Shown: one piece after another, positions 10,030-20,003 of the stretch
Layout: the number at the start of each line of letters is the position of its first letter
Position numbering within the stretch: position 1 is the stretch's first letter
Assembly: GCA_020832905.1 (NCBI GenBank)
Contig: JAJHRG010000002.1
Location: forward strand, 1-64,000
Source: Thermoproteota archaeon
GTDB lineage: Archaea > Thermoproteota > Methanomethylicia > Methanomethylicales > Methanomethylicaceae
Direction of reading: 5' to 3'
DNA: 64,000 nt
Program-made: the position numbers and the translations under genes
Notes under the pieces: model-generated
Database searches by the model: none
Seen by the model: the letters and a program-made list of their open reading frames with translations, nothing else
What the model was told of the DNA's origin: nothing

Positions 10030-11074
10030 AGATTTTTCCTTTTATAAAATCTTCAAATAATTGTTTTGCTTTACTTAATGAATATTTTACTGGTGGATTT
10101 TTAAAGCCATAAGCACATATGCTTAATATACTACCAGATAATTTTCTATCTAAAGCTAATTTTGTTGCTCTTATTATATCAAGTAATATACCTGCACCAT
10201 TTGGACCATCATTTGTTCTAAGATATATATCTATTATTACATCTGAACCAAGACAATTCTTTCCTTCTATATAGAAATAACTTGTTCTTCTATCCTTCAT
10301 AAATTCTACAAAATCAGAAGTACCTGTTGTAATTTTTGCATCCTTTGGTAATAAATTTTCTATTATTTGTGTTTTAATATTTCTTTTTTCATTTCTTCTT
10401 TCTTCTTCAAGTATTCCATAAGCTTCCATTGATCCTCCAATATCAAGTTGATAAGTTTTTTCAATTTTTACTCCTCTTGAATTTAAAAATTCAATTAATC
10501 CTAGATGAAATACAGTTCCTCCTATTTGACTCATTAAATCATCACCAACTAATGGTAAACCATTTTCTTTAAATTTATTATTCCAATTAATATCTGATGC
10601 AATTTTAGTTGTTGTACAATTTATAAAAGCACATTTAGCTTTAATTGCTTTTTCTGCATAAAATTCACTTGCTTTTTTAGCACCAGTTGGTAATAAATTT
10701 ACAAGAATTTCTGCATTTATACTTTTTAAATAATCTTCAATATTAACTGATGGCTCATTACTTATAATTATCAAATCTTTAAGTATTCCACTAGCTCCAT
10801 CTAAAACTTCTCCTTTTACTACTTTAACATTCATATAAGGAACATCAATAAATTTTTTTGTAACATTTGGTTTTGAAAATATAGCTTCTGATAAATCTTT
10901 TCCTACTTTTCTTGCATCAATATCTATTGCACCTACAATTTCTATATCATATGGTTTATATCCTCCAATATCCATATGCATTAATCCAATATCATTATTT
11001 TTATAAAAATGAATTGCTTGAACTAAAGAACAGCAGCAATTTCCTACTCCTACTATTGCAACTTTAATACTCAT
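10022..11074 (-). CDS. ino1: Inositol-3-phosphate synthase (myo-inositol-1-phosphate synthase)
   Basis: AIVGVGNCCCSLVQ..., SQIGGTVFHLGLI, LRTNDGPNGAGILLDIIRA. Confidence 0.88.
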   Translation of the reverse strand: MSIKVAIVGVGNCCCSLVQAIHFYKNNDIGLMHMDIGGYKPYDIEIVGAIDIDARKVGKDLSEAIFSKPNVTKKFIDVPYMNVKVVKGEVLDGASGILKDLIIISNEPSVNIEDYLKSINAEILVNLLPTGAKKASEFYAEKAIKAKCAFINCTTTKIASDINWNNKFKENGLPLVGDDLMSQIGGTVFHLGLIEFLNSRGVKIEKTYQLDIGGSMEAYGILEEERRNEKRNIKTQIIENLLPKDAKITTGTSDFVEFMKDRRTSYFYIEGKNCLGSDVIIDIYLRTNDGPNGAGILLDIIRATKLALDRKLSGSILSICAYGFKNPPVKYSLSKAKQLFEDFIKGKISM

Positions 11075-11169
11075 TTTTTCACCTAATATTTTACAAAAAT
11101 TTTATATTTATATTTGTTTTACAAATATACTGTTTTATAAATTTAATAAAATAAAAAAATAATGAGAAA

Positions 11170-11514
11170 ATGAGCTTAGATGAAATTAAAAAAGAAATTA
11201 GTGATATTAAAAAAATGCTAGAAGAAATAATAGTACTACAAAAAGAAATATTAGAAAGAATTAAAGAAGAAGGATCATCTGAAGAAATTCCATTAGATGC
11301 TTCTCTTCTTTTAAGATTACCAGATCATTTAAGAAAAACAATGATGGCTTTAGCAAAACTTGTAAAAGCTAAAGCTGAAGATGTAGCAAAAATTACAGGT
11401 AGAGCTAGAGCTGTAGAAAGTGCTTATTTAAATCAATTAGTAAGAATGGGTTATGTGAAAAGAGAAAGAGTAAAACGTGAAGTATATTTCTCAATAGTAG
11501 GTGGTGAAAAATGA
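11170..11514 (+). CDS. Winged-helix/HTH protein
   Basis: LRKTMMALAKLVKAKAEDVAKITGRARAVESAYLNQLVRMGYVKRERVKREVYFSI; ATGA overlap with next gene. Confidence 0.65.
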   Translation: MSLDEIKKEISDIKKMLEEIIVLQKEILERIKEEGSSEEIPLDASLLLRLPDHLRKTMMALAKLVKAKAEDVAKITGRARAVESAYLNQLVRMGYVKRERVKREVYFSIVGGEK

Positions 11515-12263
11515 AGAAAATGATAACATTACATTCTTTTAAAGGAGGAACTGGAAAAACTCAATTATCAGTTAATATAGCAACTTTACTTGCTAAAAAA
11601 GGAAAAAAAGTTGCATTATTTGATTTAGATTTAAGAGCACCTACTCTTCATGAAGTATTTATTCCAAAGGAAATAAAGTATTATATAAATAATGTATTAA
11701 GTGGAAATATTGAAATTAATGATTGTATGATAGATGTTTCTGAAAAAATAGGAGAAAAGAATAAACTCTATGTATGTTTTGCAGATTCTTCAACAGAAGC
11801 AATTAGAGAAATGATATCAAGAAAAAGAAAATGGGAAATAGAAGCCTTAAAGAAATTACTTATTATTAGAAAGAAATTATTAGAAGAAATGAATTTTGAT
11901 TATATTATAGTAGATACAAGTCCTGGTGTTATTTATTTATCTATAAATGCAGTTGTTGCAGCAGATTTACCTATTTTAGTTACAACACTAGATGAATCTG
12001 ATGTTAATGGAACAAATAAAATTGTAAGAGATTTATATAAAGTATTTGATAAAAAACCTATGATAATAGTAAATAAAGTATTGAATACTAGTGAAGAAAA
12101 AATGAAATTATTAGATGAATTAAGAAAAGAAAGTGAAATTATAGGAATATTACCATGTTTTTGTGAAATTGGAATAATGAAAAGATCTTCTATTTTTGTA
12201 ATAGAAAAACCACAACATCAATTTACAAAAATGCTAGAAAATATTGTAAATAAAATTATTTAA
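11511..12263 (+). CDS. ParA/MinD-family P-loop ATPase
   Basis: SFKGGTGKTQLSVNIA deviant Walker A; FDLDLRAPTLHEVF. Confidence 0.88.
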   Translation: MKKMITLHSFKGGTGKTQLSVNIATLLAKKGKKVALFDLDLRAPTLHEVFIPKEIKYYINNVLSGNIEINDCMIDVSEKIGEKNKLYVCFADSSTEAIREMISRKRKWEIEALKKLLIIRKKLLEEMNFDYIIVDTSPGVIYLSINAVVAADLPILVTTLDESDVNGTNKIVRDLYKVFDKKPMIIVNKVLNTSEEKMKLLDELRKESEIIGILPCFCEIGIMKRSSIFVIEKPQHQFTKMLENIVNKII

Positions 12264-13369
12264 CCATATTTTTTCTTTATTTCCTTAACTTTCTTAATAT
12301 AATTTTCTAATTCTTTCTTTTGTTTTATACTTTCTGGTAAAGTTTCAGGAAGTAATAAAATTACAAAAGTAGCTATAAATAGGAATATAGTAATAAGAGA
12401 AAATATTTGTTGAATTAATAAAGGAAATTCTATTAGATAAAATAATCTACATAATATTACAATTATAAATGAAATTGCAACATAATAAGATCTTTCATTT
12501 AATGAACAAATATCCCCCCATATTACCATCGTAAATAAAGTAGTTAATATACTCCAAGGAATACTTGCTAGAATTATTAACCCCATTAAAGTTTCTCCAA
12601 ATAGAGAAATAAAAGCATATAACATACCAAGAGAAGCATATGAAAATAGTAAAAACCATCTTCTTCCATATTTATCAATAAGAATTCCTACAATTAACAT
12701 AAAAATAATTGAAGTAAACAATACAATATTTTGAAGATGAGCGAAAATCTGATGATAAAAAGAGTAAAGAATACTTCCAGATATAGTATCAATAGAAATA
12801 AAAATAAGCCATAATAATAAAAAAGATAATTTTAATGAAAATTTAGTTTTTGTATAATCTTTATAAATAGTAAATTCCTTTGATTTTATTTTCATTATGA
12901 AAGCAATTAATTTAAGAAAAACAATTAAAAAAATAAAATAATAGACATTTAAAATAAATAATGAAAATAGACCAATTAAAAGATATGTTGTAAATAAAAT
13001 AATTCCTGATTTTATTCCTCTATCCTCAAAATTTGTAGTATTAATTACTGATGATAATGATTTAGATAAATTTAATCCTAAAGATAGTGGACCAAATATA
13101 CATAATAAAATCTTTTTTAATAAGCTATCAGGAATAATAATTAATAAAGCAAAAGGAATAATAAAAATATCAAATATAGGATGAAAAGGAATTCTATTTA
13201 ATGAGCCTAAAAAAATCATTAAAGAAATAATTATATGAAATGGAATAGAAATATCATAGCCTATAAATTTAAAATTTGAAAGAACTATGTAAATAGTAAT
13301 AATATTTATTATTGCATATAATACATGAAATTGTCTTAATATTGAAAGATATTCTAAATTTATTTTCAC
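12260..13369 (-). CDS. MFS-type transporter-like membrane protein
   Basis: ~12 hydrophobic segments; LIVGILIDKYGRRWFLLFSY. Confidence 0.65.
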   Translation of the reverse strand: MKINLEYLSILRQFHVLYAIINIITIYIVLSNFKFIGYDISIPFHIIISLMIFLGSLNRIPFHPIFDIFIIPFALLIIIPDSLLKKILLCIFGPLSLGLNLSKSLSSVINTTNFEDRGIKSGIILFTTYLLIGLFSLFILNVYYFIFLIVFLKLIAFIMKIKSKEFTIYKDYTKTKFSLKLSFLLLWLIFISIDTISGSILYSFYHQIFAHLQNIVLFTSIIFMLIVGILIDKYGRRWFLLFSYASLGMLYAFISLFGETLMGLIILASIPWSILTTLFTMVIWGDICSLNERSYYVAISFIIVILCRLFYLIEFPLLIQQIFSLITIFLFIATFVILLLPETLPESIKQKKELENYIKKVKEIKKKYG

Positions 13370-13503
13370 ATTATAATGATATTATTTTGATTTAATAATA
13401 GTTTTTGTTTAAATAATAATTATAACAATAAAATAAAAATAGAAAAGTATTTATATTAGTTTAACTAATTGTATTTGTGTAGAACAGAAATACAGGTGAA
13501 AAT

Positions 13504-13557
13504 ATGAAGAAATATAATCCTACTCCAATAAGAATTTGGGTTCCTCCACTTCCTTAA
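13504..13557 (+). CDS. Candidate 17-aa microprotein MKKYNPTPIRIWVPPLP
   Basis: ATG preceded by AGGTGA SD (same motif as other genes here) and TATA-like GTATTTATATTAG at ~13447; not in supplied ORF track. Confidence 0.4.
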   Translation: MKKYNPTPIRIWVPPLP

Positions 13558-14498
13558 GATTTAAAAAGTGATAAAAGTAATGAAGGATTTTTTAATTTAC
13601 TTGCTTCTACTTTTGCCTTTTTAATTAAAGAATTAATAACTCTCTTTGTCTTTCCAAAACTTTTATTTTTTCTTAATTTTAACTTCAAATTATTAATATC
13701 TTCTTGAGTTATAGAATTAAATAATTTTTGTAAAATATTTCTAAATTCAAAATCTTTAAGTGAAACTACTATTGGAAATGGTAAACTTTCCTTAGTAATT
13801 CTTGATATAAGCTCATAATCATCATAAAATGTATCTTCTATATCATCTCTTAATATAGCAATCATTCCTAAATAACGTCCAAATCTTCCAAGAGAATTTA
13901 TTTCTTCTTCACTTCCTCCACCTATAATTCCTCCAATTTTTGTATAACATTCTACATCTGCTGCTTTCATGTATACAATTTTAAGATATTTTCTTGGTGT
14001 AACATTTAAATTTCTTATTAATTTTAATTCTTCAATTTCAGCACTTCCTAATTCAAAAATTCCATTTTTTATTACTTCTAATATCTTAATTGATTTTTCC
14101 TTTGGTAAATTAATAAGAAAATTATGAAGATTAATTAATCCACCTACTAGTAAAGAATCTCCAATTAGTAATGTTTTCTGTAATCCATATTTTCCTAATA
14201 ATGTTTTCTTCATTTTTTTAGTTCTAAAATATGAAGAATCAATAATATCATCATGAATATCAATTCCTCCACCTATAAGAACAAAAGATTTTGCTATAGG
14301 ATATATATCCTCAGGATTTCCTCCAACAGATTTACATGCTAACATCATTAAAAAAGGTCTTGAATAATCTTTCCATTTTTTAGAAAAATTCTTTATAATT
14401 TTTCTTGCTTCAGAAGAATAAACATAGGGAATAATATCATTAAAAGCAGATTTTACTATTGGTTCTCCAAAATTTTTAATCATTTCTTCAATTTTCAT
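13554..14498 (-). CDS. Polyprenyl diphosphate synthase
   Basis: GGGIDIHDDIIDSS and ILRDDIEDTFYDD Asp-rich motifs. Confidence 0.88.
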   Translation of the reverse strand: MKIEEMIKNFGEPIVKSAFNDIIPYVYSSEARKIIKNFSKKWKDYSRPFLMMLACKSVGGNPEDIYPIAKSFVLIGGGIDIHDDIIDSSYFRTKKMKKTLLGKYGLQKTLLIGDSLLVGGLINLHNFLINLPKEKSIKILEVIKNGIFELGSAEIEELKLIRNLNVTPRKYLKIVYMKAADVECYTKIGGIIGGGSEEEINSLGRFGRYLGMIAILRDDIEDTFYDDYELISRITKESLPFPIVVSLKDFEFRNILQKLFNSITQEDINNLKLKLRKNKSFGKTKRVINSLIKKAKVEASKLKNPSLLLSLFKS

Positions 14499-14514
14499 TT
14501 AAATCACAATTTTA

Positions 14515-15414
14515 TTATCTATTTTTTATTTTAAAAAATTTAATAGGAAAATATATGATAGAAAATAATGCAGTATATATTGTTAATATAAATGAAAATT
14601 CATAAAATATGGAATTTTCTATTACAAACCAGTAATAATTAAAATACCAATGCATTAATATTGCTGCATCAAATCCATATTTTACTGCACAATAACCTAT
14701 TATAATTCCAGCAAAAAATGTAGAAGGAAATTTTCCAATTTCCCATATATTAGATATTAAATGAGCATAAGAAAAAATAAAAGAAGAAAGAATTATTAAA
14801 AATATTTTAATTATATTTAACCATTTATCTTTTACATTATAAAATCCTGGCTTAAATATAGCAATAATAAAATTATTTGTATATCTTTTTAATAATAAAT
14901 AAATTCCAATAGGAATAAGAATAGGAATTAATCTAAATCCTATTTCTTCAGATATTACTGCATATGATAGAGATAATAATGAAATTAATGGATCAGTATA
15001 AACAGGTCCTCCTATACCAACTCCAATAGTTTCTTCAAATTTATGTATTAGTAATATTATTATAAAAGTAAATGATGAAAATAAAGGCATATTAATTAAA
15101 AAATTTCTTTCACTTAAAATTCCTTCTTTTATTAACTTTATAATGGGATATTTTTCATAAGAAAAATAAGAAATTAAAAAACAAATAATAAATATTACGT
15201 AAATAATAATTAATAATTGCCATAAATTAATCTCTATTGGTATTTTTATTGAATAAAAATATAATAAATTTAATTTTATTGTAGAAATACTTTTTGAAAT
15301 ATTAAAATTAATAAAGTTAATAATTAAAATAAAAGAAATAATATAAGTAATGAAACATAAAAATGATAAAATTCCATAAATTCTATTAATTAATTTAAAA
15401 ATATAGTCTTCCAA
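14515..15414 (-). CDS. CPBP (CAAX protease-like) intramembrane metalloprotease
   Basis: VISEEIGFR, SYAHLIS, LMHWYFNY motifs in multi-TM protein. Confidence 0.75.
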   Translation of the reverse strand: MEDYIFKLINRIYGILSFLCFITYIISFILIINFINFNISKSISTIKLNLLYFYSIKIPIEINLWQLLIIIYVIFIICFLISYFSYEKYPIIKLIKEGILSERNFLINMPLFSSFTFIIILLIHKFEETIGVGIGGPVYTDPLISLLSLSYAVISEEIGFRLIPILIPIGIYLLLKRYTNNFIIAIFKPGFYNVKDKWLNIIKIFLIILSSFIFSYAHLISNIWEIGKFPSTFFAGIIIGYCAVKYGFDAAILMHWYFNYYWFVIENSIFYEFSFILTIYTALFSIIYFPIKFFKIKNR

Positions 15415-16249
15415 TTATTACTCCCTTTTTATCTATTATAAATTCAACTCCATTAAGTTTTGGTATTTTTAATATGAAATCACGTTCAGTTATAATTCCA
15501 ATAGGCTTATCATTATGTACTACAATTAATGATCCTATATTATTAGAATTCATAATTTTTACTGCTTCAGATAAATCAACTTCAGGACTAATAGTTTTTG
15601 GATTTAATGATGCAATTTTTAAAGCATTTATTTCAAATGGATTTAATTCTTTATTTATAATATTTTCAAAATAATTACTTGCCATAAATCTTATTATGTC
15701 TTTAATTGTTATTATTCCTATTAATTTATTTTTACTTACTATTGGAATTCTTCTAATATCATTATCTAGCATTAATTCTACTACATCATCAATTGTTGAT
15801 TTTATATCAGTAGTTATTAATGGTTTTGACATTATTTCTGATACTCTTATAAATGTTTGTACATCTGAAAATAATTTAAATAAATGTCTTTCAGAAAATA
15901 ATCCCCAAATTTTCATTTCTTCATCTACTATTGGTATTACACCTATATCATATTTTGCCATAATTTTTATTAAATTTGGAATTTCATCTGTTATTTTTCC
16001 AATAATTGGTTTTTTATTTACTATAGGCTCAATAGTTTCCCAAAGTATATTAAAAGATTTTTTTCTTATATATCTTAGAATATCTTTTACAGATAATAAA
16101 CCATTAATTTTAATTCCATCATTTGAAATAATTGCATGTCTAACATTTCTTTCACTTAATAATTTTATAGCATCTATTATTCTTATATTCATAGGTAAAA
16201 TTAATGCTGGAGGATGACGAGCAATTAATGTTACATACATTATAATCAC
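15395..16249 (-). CDS. CBS-domain protein (multiple CBS repeats)
   Basis: Repeated ...DDVVELMLDNDIRRIPIVSKNKLIGIITIKDI / MNSNNIGSLIVVHNDKPIGIITERDF. Confidence 0.9.
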   Translation of the reverse strand: MIIMYVTLIARHPPALILPMNIRIIDAIKLLSERNVRHAIISNDGIKINGLLSVKDILRYIRKKSFNILWETIEPIVNKKPIIGKITDEIPNLIKIMAKYDIGVIPIVDEEMKIWGLFSERHLFKLFSDVQTFIRVSEIMSKPLITTDIKSTIDDVVELMLDNDIRRIPIVSKNKLIGIITIKDIIRFMASNYFENIINKELNPFEINALKIASLNPKTISPEVDLSEAVKIMNSNNIGSLIVVHNDKPIGIITERDFILKIPKLNGVEFIIDKKGVIIGRLYF

Positions 16250-16289
16250 TTTCAGTTAAAAATAAAGCTAGTTATACTATATATTAATT

Positions 16290-17189
16290 ATGTATTTAAT
16301 ACTATATGATATAGAAGGAAAAAAAGATCCACATGGAATTAGAATAAGATTAGTAAGAAGATTAAAAAAATTAGAAGCTTTTCAATTACAAAAATCATCA
16401 TGGATTATAGATAAAATTGATGATAAGTTATTAAAATTAATAGAAGAATTTAGAGAAGCAGGTGGTTCAATAAAGATTTTAGAATGGTTACCAAGAAGTT
16501 TAAGTGAAATTACAGGTAAAATAAAGAAAATTGCTTTAGTAATAACATCAGTAGAAATTATATCAGAAAAATGGTATGAAAAAATAAGTAATTTACTTAG
16601 AGAGAAAAATATAAAATACATAACAATTCCAGCTGGAAAAGAAGTAGGAAAATTCTTTTTAAAAAATATAGATAAAAGCCTAAGTAGAATATTAGATGAA
16701 GTTTCATTAATGGATATTGATGGTATTATTATATTAAATAATGGAAGAAGTACAGAAAGTGGAATAATTTATATTGCACAAGCAATTTCTAATACAAAAA
16801 TATTAAAGAATTTAACAAATTTTCCATTAATACATATAGAAAGAATAGGAAGAAAAGATGGTGGTATTATAGTTTGGAATGAAGAAAATAATGAATTAAT
16901 TAATATTATTAAAGAAGTAACTGGACTTAGTATAATAAAACCTAGTATTGAATTAATGAATATTAGTAAAATAGGATCAAGAGAAATAAGAAAAATACAT
17001 TGTGCAATGCCAGGTGATAAAATTATAGTTAATGATATTTGTATTGGAATTTGTTTATCAGATCAAGTATATTTAATAGCTGAAAATGGAAAAATTATTG
17101 ATATTATAGGAGGAAAATTAAATAAAAAAGCAGCAAGAAAAATTTCTTTTGATTCTCTTTCAAAAGTTATTATTAAGACAATAAGATAG
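16290..17189 (+). CDS. Protein with Cas2-like N-terminal domain fused to uncharacterised C-terminal domain
   Basis: MYLILYDIEGKKDPHGIRIRLVRRLKKLEAFQLQKSSWII...GGSIKILEWLPRSL N-terminus resembles Cas2/VapD ferredoxin fold. Confidence 0.55.
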   Translation: MYLILYDIEGKKDPHGIRIRLVRRLKKLEAFQLQKSSWIIDKIDDKLLKLIEEFREAGGSIKILEWLPRSLSEITGKIKKIALVITSVEIISEKWYEKISNLLREKNIKYITIPAGKEVGKFFLKNIDKSLSRILDEVSLMDIDGIIILNNGRSTESGIIYIAQAISNTKILKNLTNFPLIHIERIGRKDGGIIVWNEENNELINIIKEVTGLSIIKPSIELMNISKIGSREIRKIHCAMPGDKIIVNDICIGICLSDQVYLIAENGKIIDIIGGKLNKKAARKISFDSLSKVIIKTIR

Positions 17190-17609
17190 TTATTTTACTG
17201 GTGTTGGATATGATATCATACATCTTATTGCTGTACCTTTATTTGTAAATATGTAAAGATAATAATCTGCACCTTCTGGATCTAATTTATAACCTGCTCC
17301 TAATGGAATTTTAGTTGAAGTATTAGTATAAGCAATTATTGGTTGAGAGAATTTTGTAGAAATAATAGTCATCCATGCTTGAATTTTAACAAGACTTGCT
17401 CCTTCTAATATTAAAGGATCTCCTTCATTATATATTGTAATACTCATTATAATATGATTTCTTCTATCTATTTCTATATCTAAAATTTTTACATTTTTTT
17501 CTAATGGTATATTTTCATATGGTTTTCTAGCATAGAAAAAAGTAAGAGAAATAAAAGAAATTCCTAATATTATTAAGATTATTATTATAATTGATGTTTT
17601 TATTTTCAT
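17190..17609 (-). CDS. Membrane-anchored hypothetical protein
   Basis: One N-terminal TM, 139 aa; co-linear with downstream NosL-like cluster. Confidence 0.65.
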   Translation of the reverse strand: MKIKTSIIIIILIILGISFISLTFFYARKPYENIPLEKNVKILDIEIDRRNHIIMSITIYNEGDPLILEGASLVKIQAWMTIISTKFSQPIIAYTNTSTKIPLGAGYKLDPEGADYYLYIFTNKGTAIRCMISYPTPVK

Positions 17610-17618
17610 AATATCACC

Positions 17619-18410
17619 TTAATGTACTGGTACTGCAGGACTCATAACTTGTATAATTGCTGGAATAAGTACTACTGTTCCTAAAATAGCAAATCCTAAT
17701 GCTAATATTGCAAGCTTTCTCATTACACTTGTTCCAACTTCTTCTATTTCTTTATATTTTGAAGTATAGTGTTTTACAACAAATCCCCATATGGTAAAGC
17801 ATATAGAAAGTCCATATCCAGAGATTACTGCAATAAATAAAGGAGCATCATGGAAGATAAAACAATATGGACATGGAACTGGACTTTCTGCAGTGAATAC
17901 AACTCTACAACATGGTACAACAACTGGACTTACTGTAAAATAAAAAGCTAAATCAAGAAAAACATCAATTATTATTAATGGTATAAAAGCAAGAAATAAT
18001 TTAGATAAAGATTTCATTAATGGTGCTCCTTTTACTCTTCTATTTATAAGATCTAAAACAAGCCAATTTCCATAGACTAATAAAACTATTAACTTAACTC
18101 CATTATCTATCCAAGACCAAGGTGCTCCAGCTTGATTTACTCCAAATTGACACATAGCACCAGGAATTAGTGGAATTAAGCTTTCATTTGTTGCCCAGAA
18201 AAGTACACTTGCAATAATTCTAACTATAAATAATACCCAAATGACTGTAGAAATAAGATAAAAAGATTTTTCTAATTCATATTTTTCTTCAAGTGATGCT
18301 TTTGATATTTTTTTAATTATAATATAAGCTTTTGGTCCAGTATATAGCATTAATACTACTCCAGAAAAACCAAGTATTATCATTATTGCAGTTAATGGAG
18401 TCCATATCAT
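17619..18410 (-). CDS. Polytopic membrane protein with Cys-rich loop
   Basis: VVVPCCRVVFTAESPVPCPYCFIFHDAP between TM segments. Confidence 0.65.
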   Translation of the reverse strand: MIWTPLTAIMIILGFSGVVLMLYTGPKAYIIIKKISKASLEEKYELEKSFYLISTVIWVLFIVRIIASVLFWATNESLIPLIPGAMCQFGVNQAGAPWSWIDNGVKLIVLLVYGNWLVLDLINRRVKGAPLMKSLSKLFLAFIPLIIIDVFLDLAFYFTVSPVVVPCCRVVFTAESPVPCPYCFIFHDAPLFIAVISGYGLSICFTIWGFVVKHYTSKYKEIEEVGTSVMRKLAILALGFAILGTVVLIPAIIQVMSPAVPVH

Positions 18411-18416
18411 TTTATT

Positions 18417-19082
18417 TCACTTTGTAGTAGTAGGAGTAGGCTTTACTAATTTCTTATATGTAAATGCTCCTACTATAAGAATTACTATTCCAATTACAAT
18501 TATGCTTGTAATAAATGCCATAGATGGTGGTACATATGCTATTCCCTTAGCTTTTAATCTTGGAAGAGCTTGATCTATAGTTAATACCGGAGTACCAGCT
18601 GGTAATTGAGTTTTAAATACAGTTAATGGATTCTTATCATTATATCCATATTTTAATAGTAATTCTACTGAAGTATCATTAATTGCTATTCTATTACTAC
18701 TACAACTATTAGTAATTGCTGCTCCTAAGAGTATTTTTGTTGTAGGAGGATCAACACTTACAACAGTTCCATTTCTTATTTCTATAATAATTTTGGGAGC
18801 TGAAGTTCCATACCAACTATCTAATGCTTCTATATGAACATTAGGATGTGCTGCAACTACTCTTAACATACATCCTGGACAGCATACCCATACTCTTTGA
18901 TTTGTATTTACATCAATTACTTTAAAGTTTGCATCCATTTCTGGTGTTATAAGCATACCACAAGCTTCACATCTTGGAACTCCATAATATGTATAGTAAT
19001 AGTACACACCTATTCCTATTATTACTATAGCAACTACTGCAAATATAGCAAATATTAATTTTTCCTTCATATTTAACCCCAA
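18417..19082 (-). CDS. NosL-like membrane-anchored metal-handling protein
   Basis: VPRCEACGMLITPEMDANFKVIDV...WVCCPGCMLRV, TM at both ends. Confidence 0.6.
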   Translation of the reverse strand: MGLNMKEKLIFAIFAVVAIVIIGIGVYYYYTYYGVPRCEACGMLITPEMDANFKVIDVNTNQRVWVCCPGCMLRVVAAHPNVHIEALDSWYGTSAPKIIIEIRNGTVVSVDPPTTKILLGAAITNSCSSNRIAINDTSVELLLKYGYNDKNPLTVFKTQLPAGTPVLTIDQALPRLKAKGIAYVPPSMAFITSIIVIGIVILIVGAFTYKKLVKPTPTTTK

Positions 19083-19192
19083 TTTAATTGATAAATCTTA
19101 AAAATATAAGAATAATGGAATTGACTTCTTCTAAAAAAAATTCTAAGAGCAATCCTTAAATAAAAAAGTAAAAATAAGAAAAATGAAAATAA

Positions 19193-19663
19193 ATGAAGAT
19201 AAATCTATCATTTATATTTATATTAATGTCTATAATATCAATATCTGGAATATTAGTAGTAGTTGGAGTTTTTCTTTATACTCATCCATATTTTAATCCT
19301 CTTTATAAACAACCATTACCAAAGGGTTGGATAGATGAAAGAACTTATGTTTCTAATAATTTTACAATAAAAAATGGAGAAACAATTAGAGATATTTTTC
19401 AATATACAGGAAGTGGAGGACAATCTATTATGATTCTTGGAGTTCAACCATTAGTTGTAGAGAAAAAAGGAAGTATATTTATAAAATTTAATGGAATACC
19501 ATTAGGTGAAAGTTATATTGAAACAACTTATGTAGTAAATACATCTATAGCTTCATGTTGTTTTGTTACATTAATTCAAGCAGGAGTAGATAATGTAATG
19601 GAAATAGAATCACATGGATTTGAAGGTTTATTAAGATATCTTATAATATTACCAACTAAATAA
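19193..19663 (+). CDS. Membrane-anchored extracytoplasmic hypothetical protein
   Basis: N-terminal TM; operon-like with ABC exporter genes. Confidence 0.6.
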   Translation: MKINLSFIFILMSIISISGILVVVGVFLYTHPYFNPLYKQPLPKGWIDERTYVSNNFTIKNGETIRDIFQYTGSGGQSIMILGVQPLVVEKKGSIFIKFNGIPLGESYIETTYVVNTSIASCCFVTLIQAGVDNVMEIESHGFEGLLRYLIILPTK

Positions 19664-20003
19664 GTGATATTTATGAAAAAATCAAGAATAATTCCAATAA
19701 TGAGTATAATCTTTACAGTGTTATTAATATTAATTACTATAATAAATCAAATACAATGGCAAAATCATGAATATTATTATGAATTAAGAAGAACAATTGG
19801 ATTACCAAGTATTGCTATTGGTACAAATTATGAAGGTACAAGAAATCCCTTACTTGATATATTTGTAAGAGCATTATATGATGTACCAGGAGGTCATGAT
19901 TATGTAGTTTCATCTAGTTTTATTGATACTCCATTAAAATTAAAAGATTTTTTTTGAAAAAATTCCAGGATTTAATATAACTGTAATGAGGGAAGGAAAA
20001 TGA
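19664..20003 (+). CDS. Hypothetical membrane-anchored protein, apparent frameshift at T8 (track ORF ends 19957; skipping one nt extends it to TGA 20001-20003)
   Basis: T8 at 19948-19955; alternate frame reads DFFEKIPGFNITVMREGK* and its TGA overlaps next gene's ATG (ATGA). Confidence 0.55.

Noticed and set aside
11511-12263. ParA gene as mark of an integrated plasmid
   Set aside because: No integrase, att repeats, ParB or replication gene nearby; flanks are housekeeping genes
16290-17189. Evidence of a CRISPR-Cas locus from the Cas2-like N-terminus
   Set aside because: No repeat array, cas1 or other cas genes in the window
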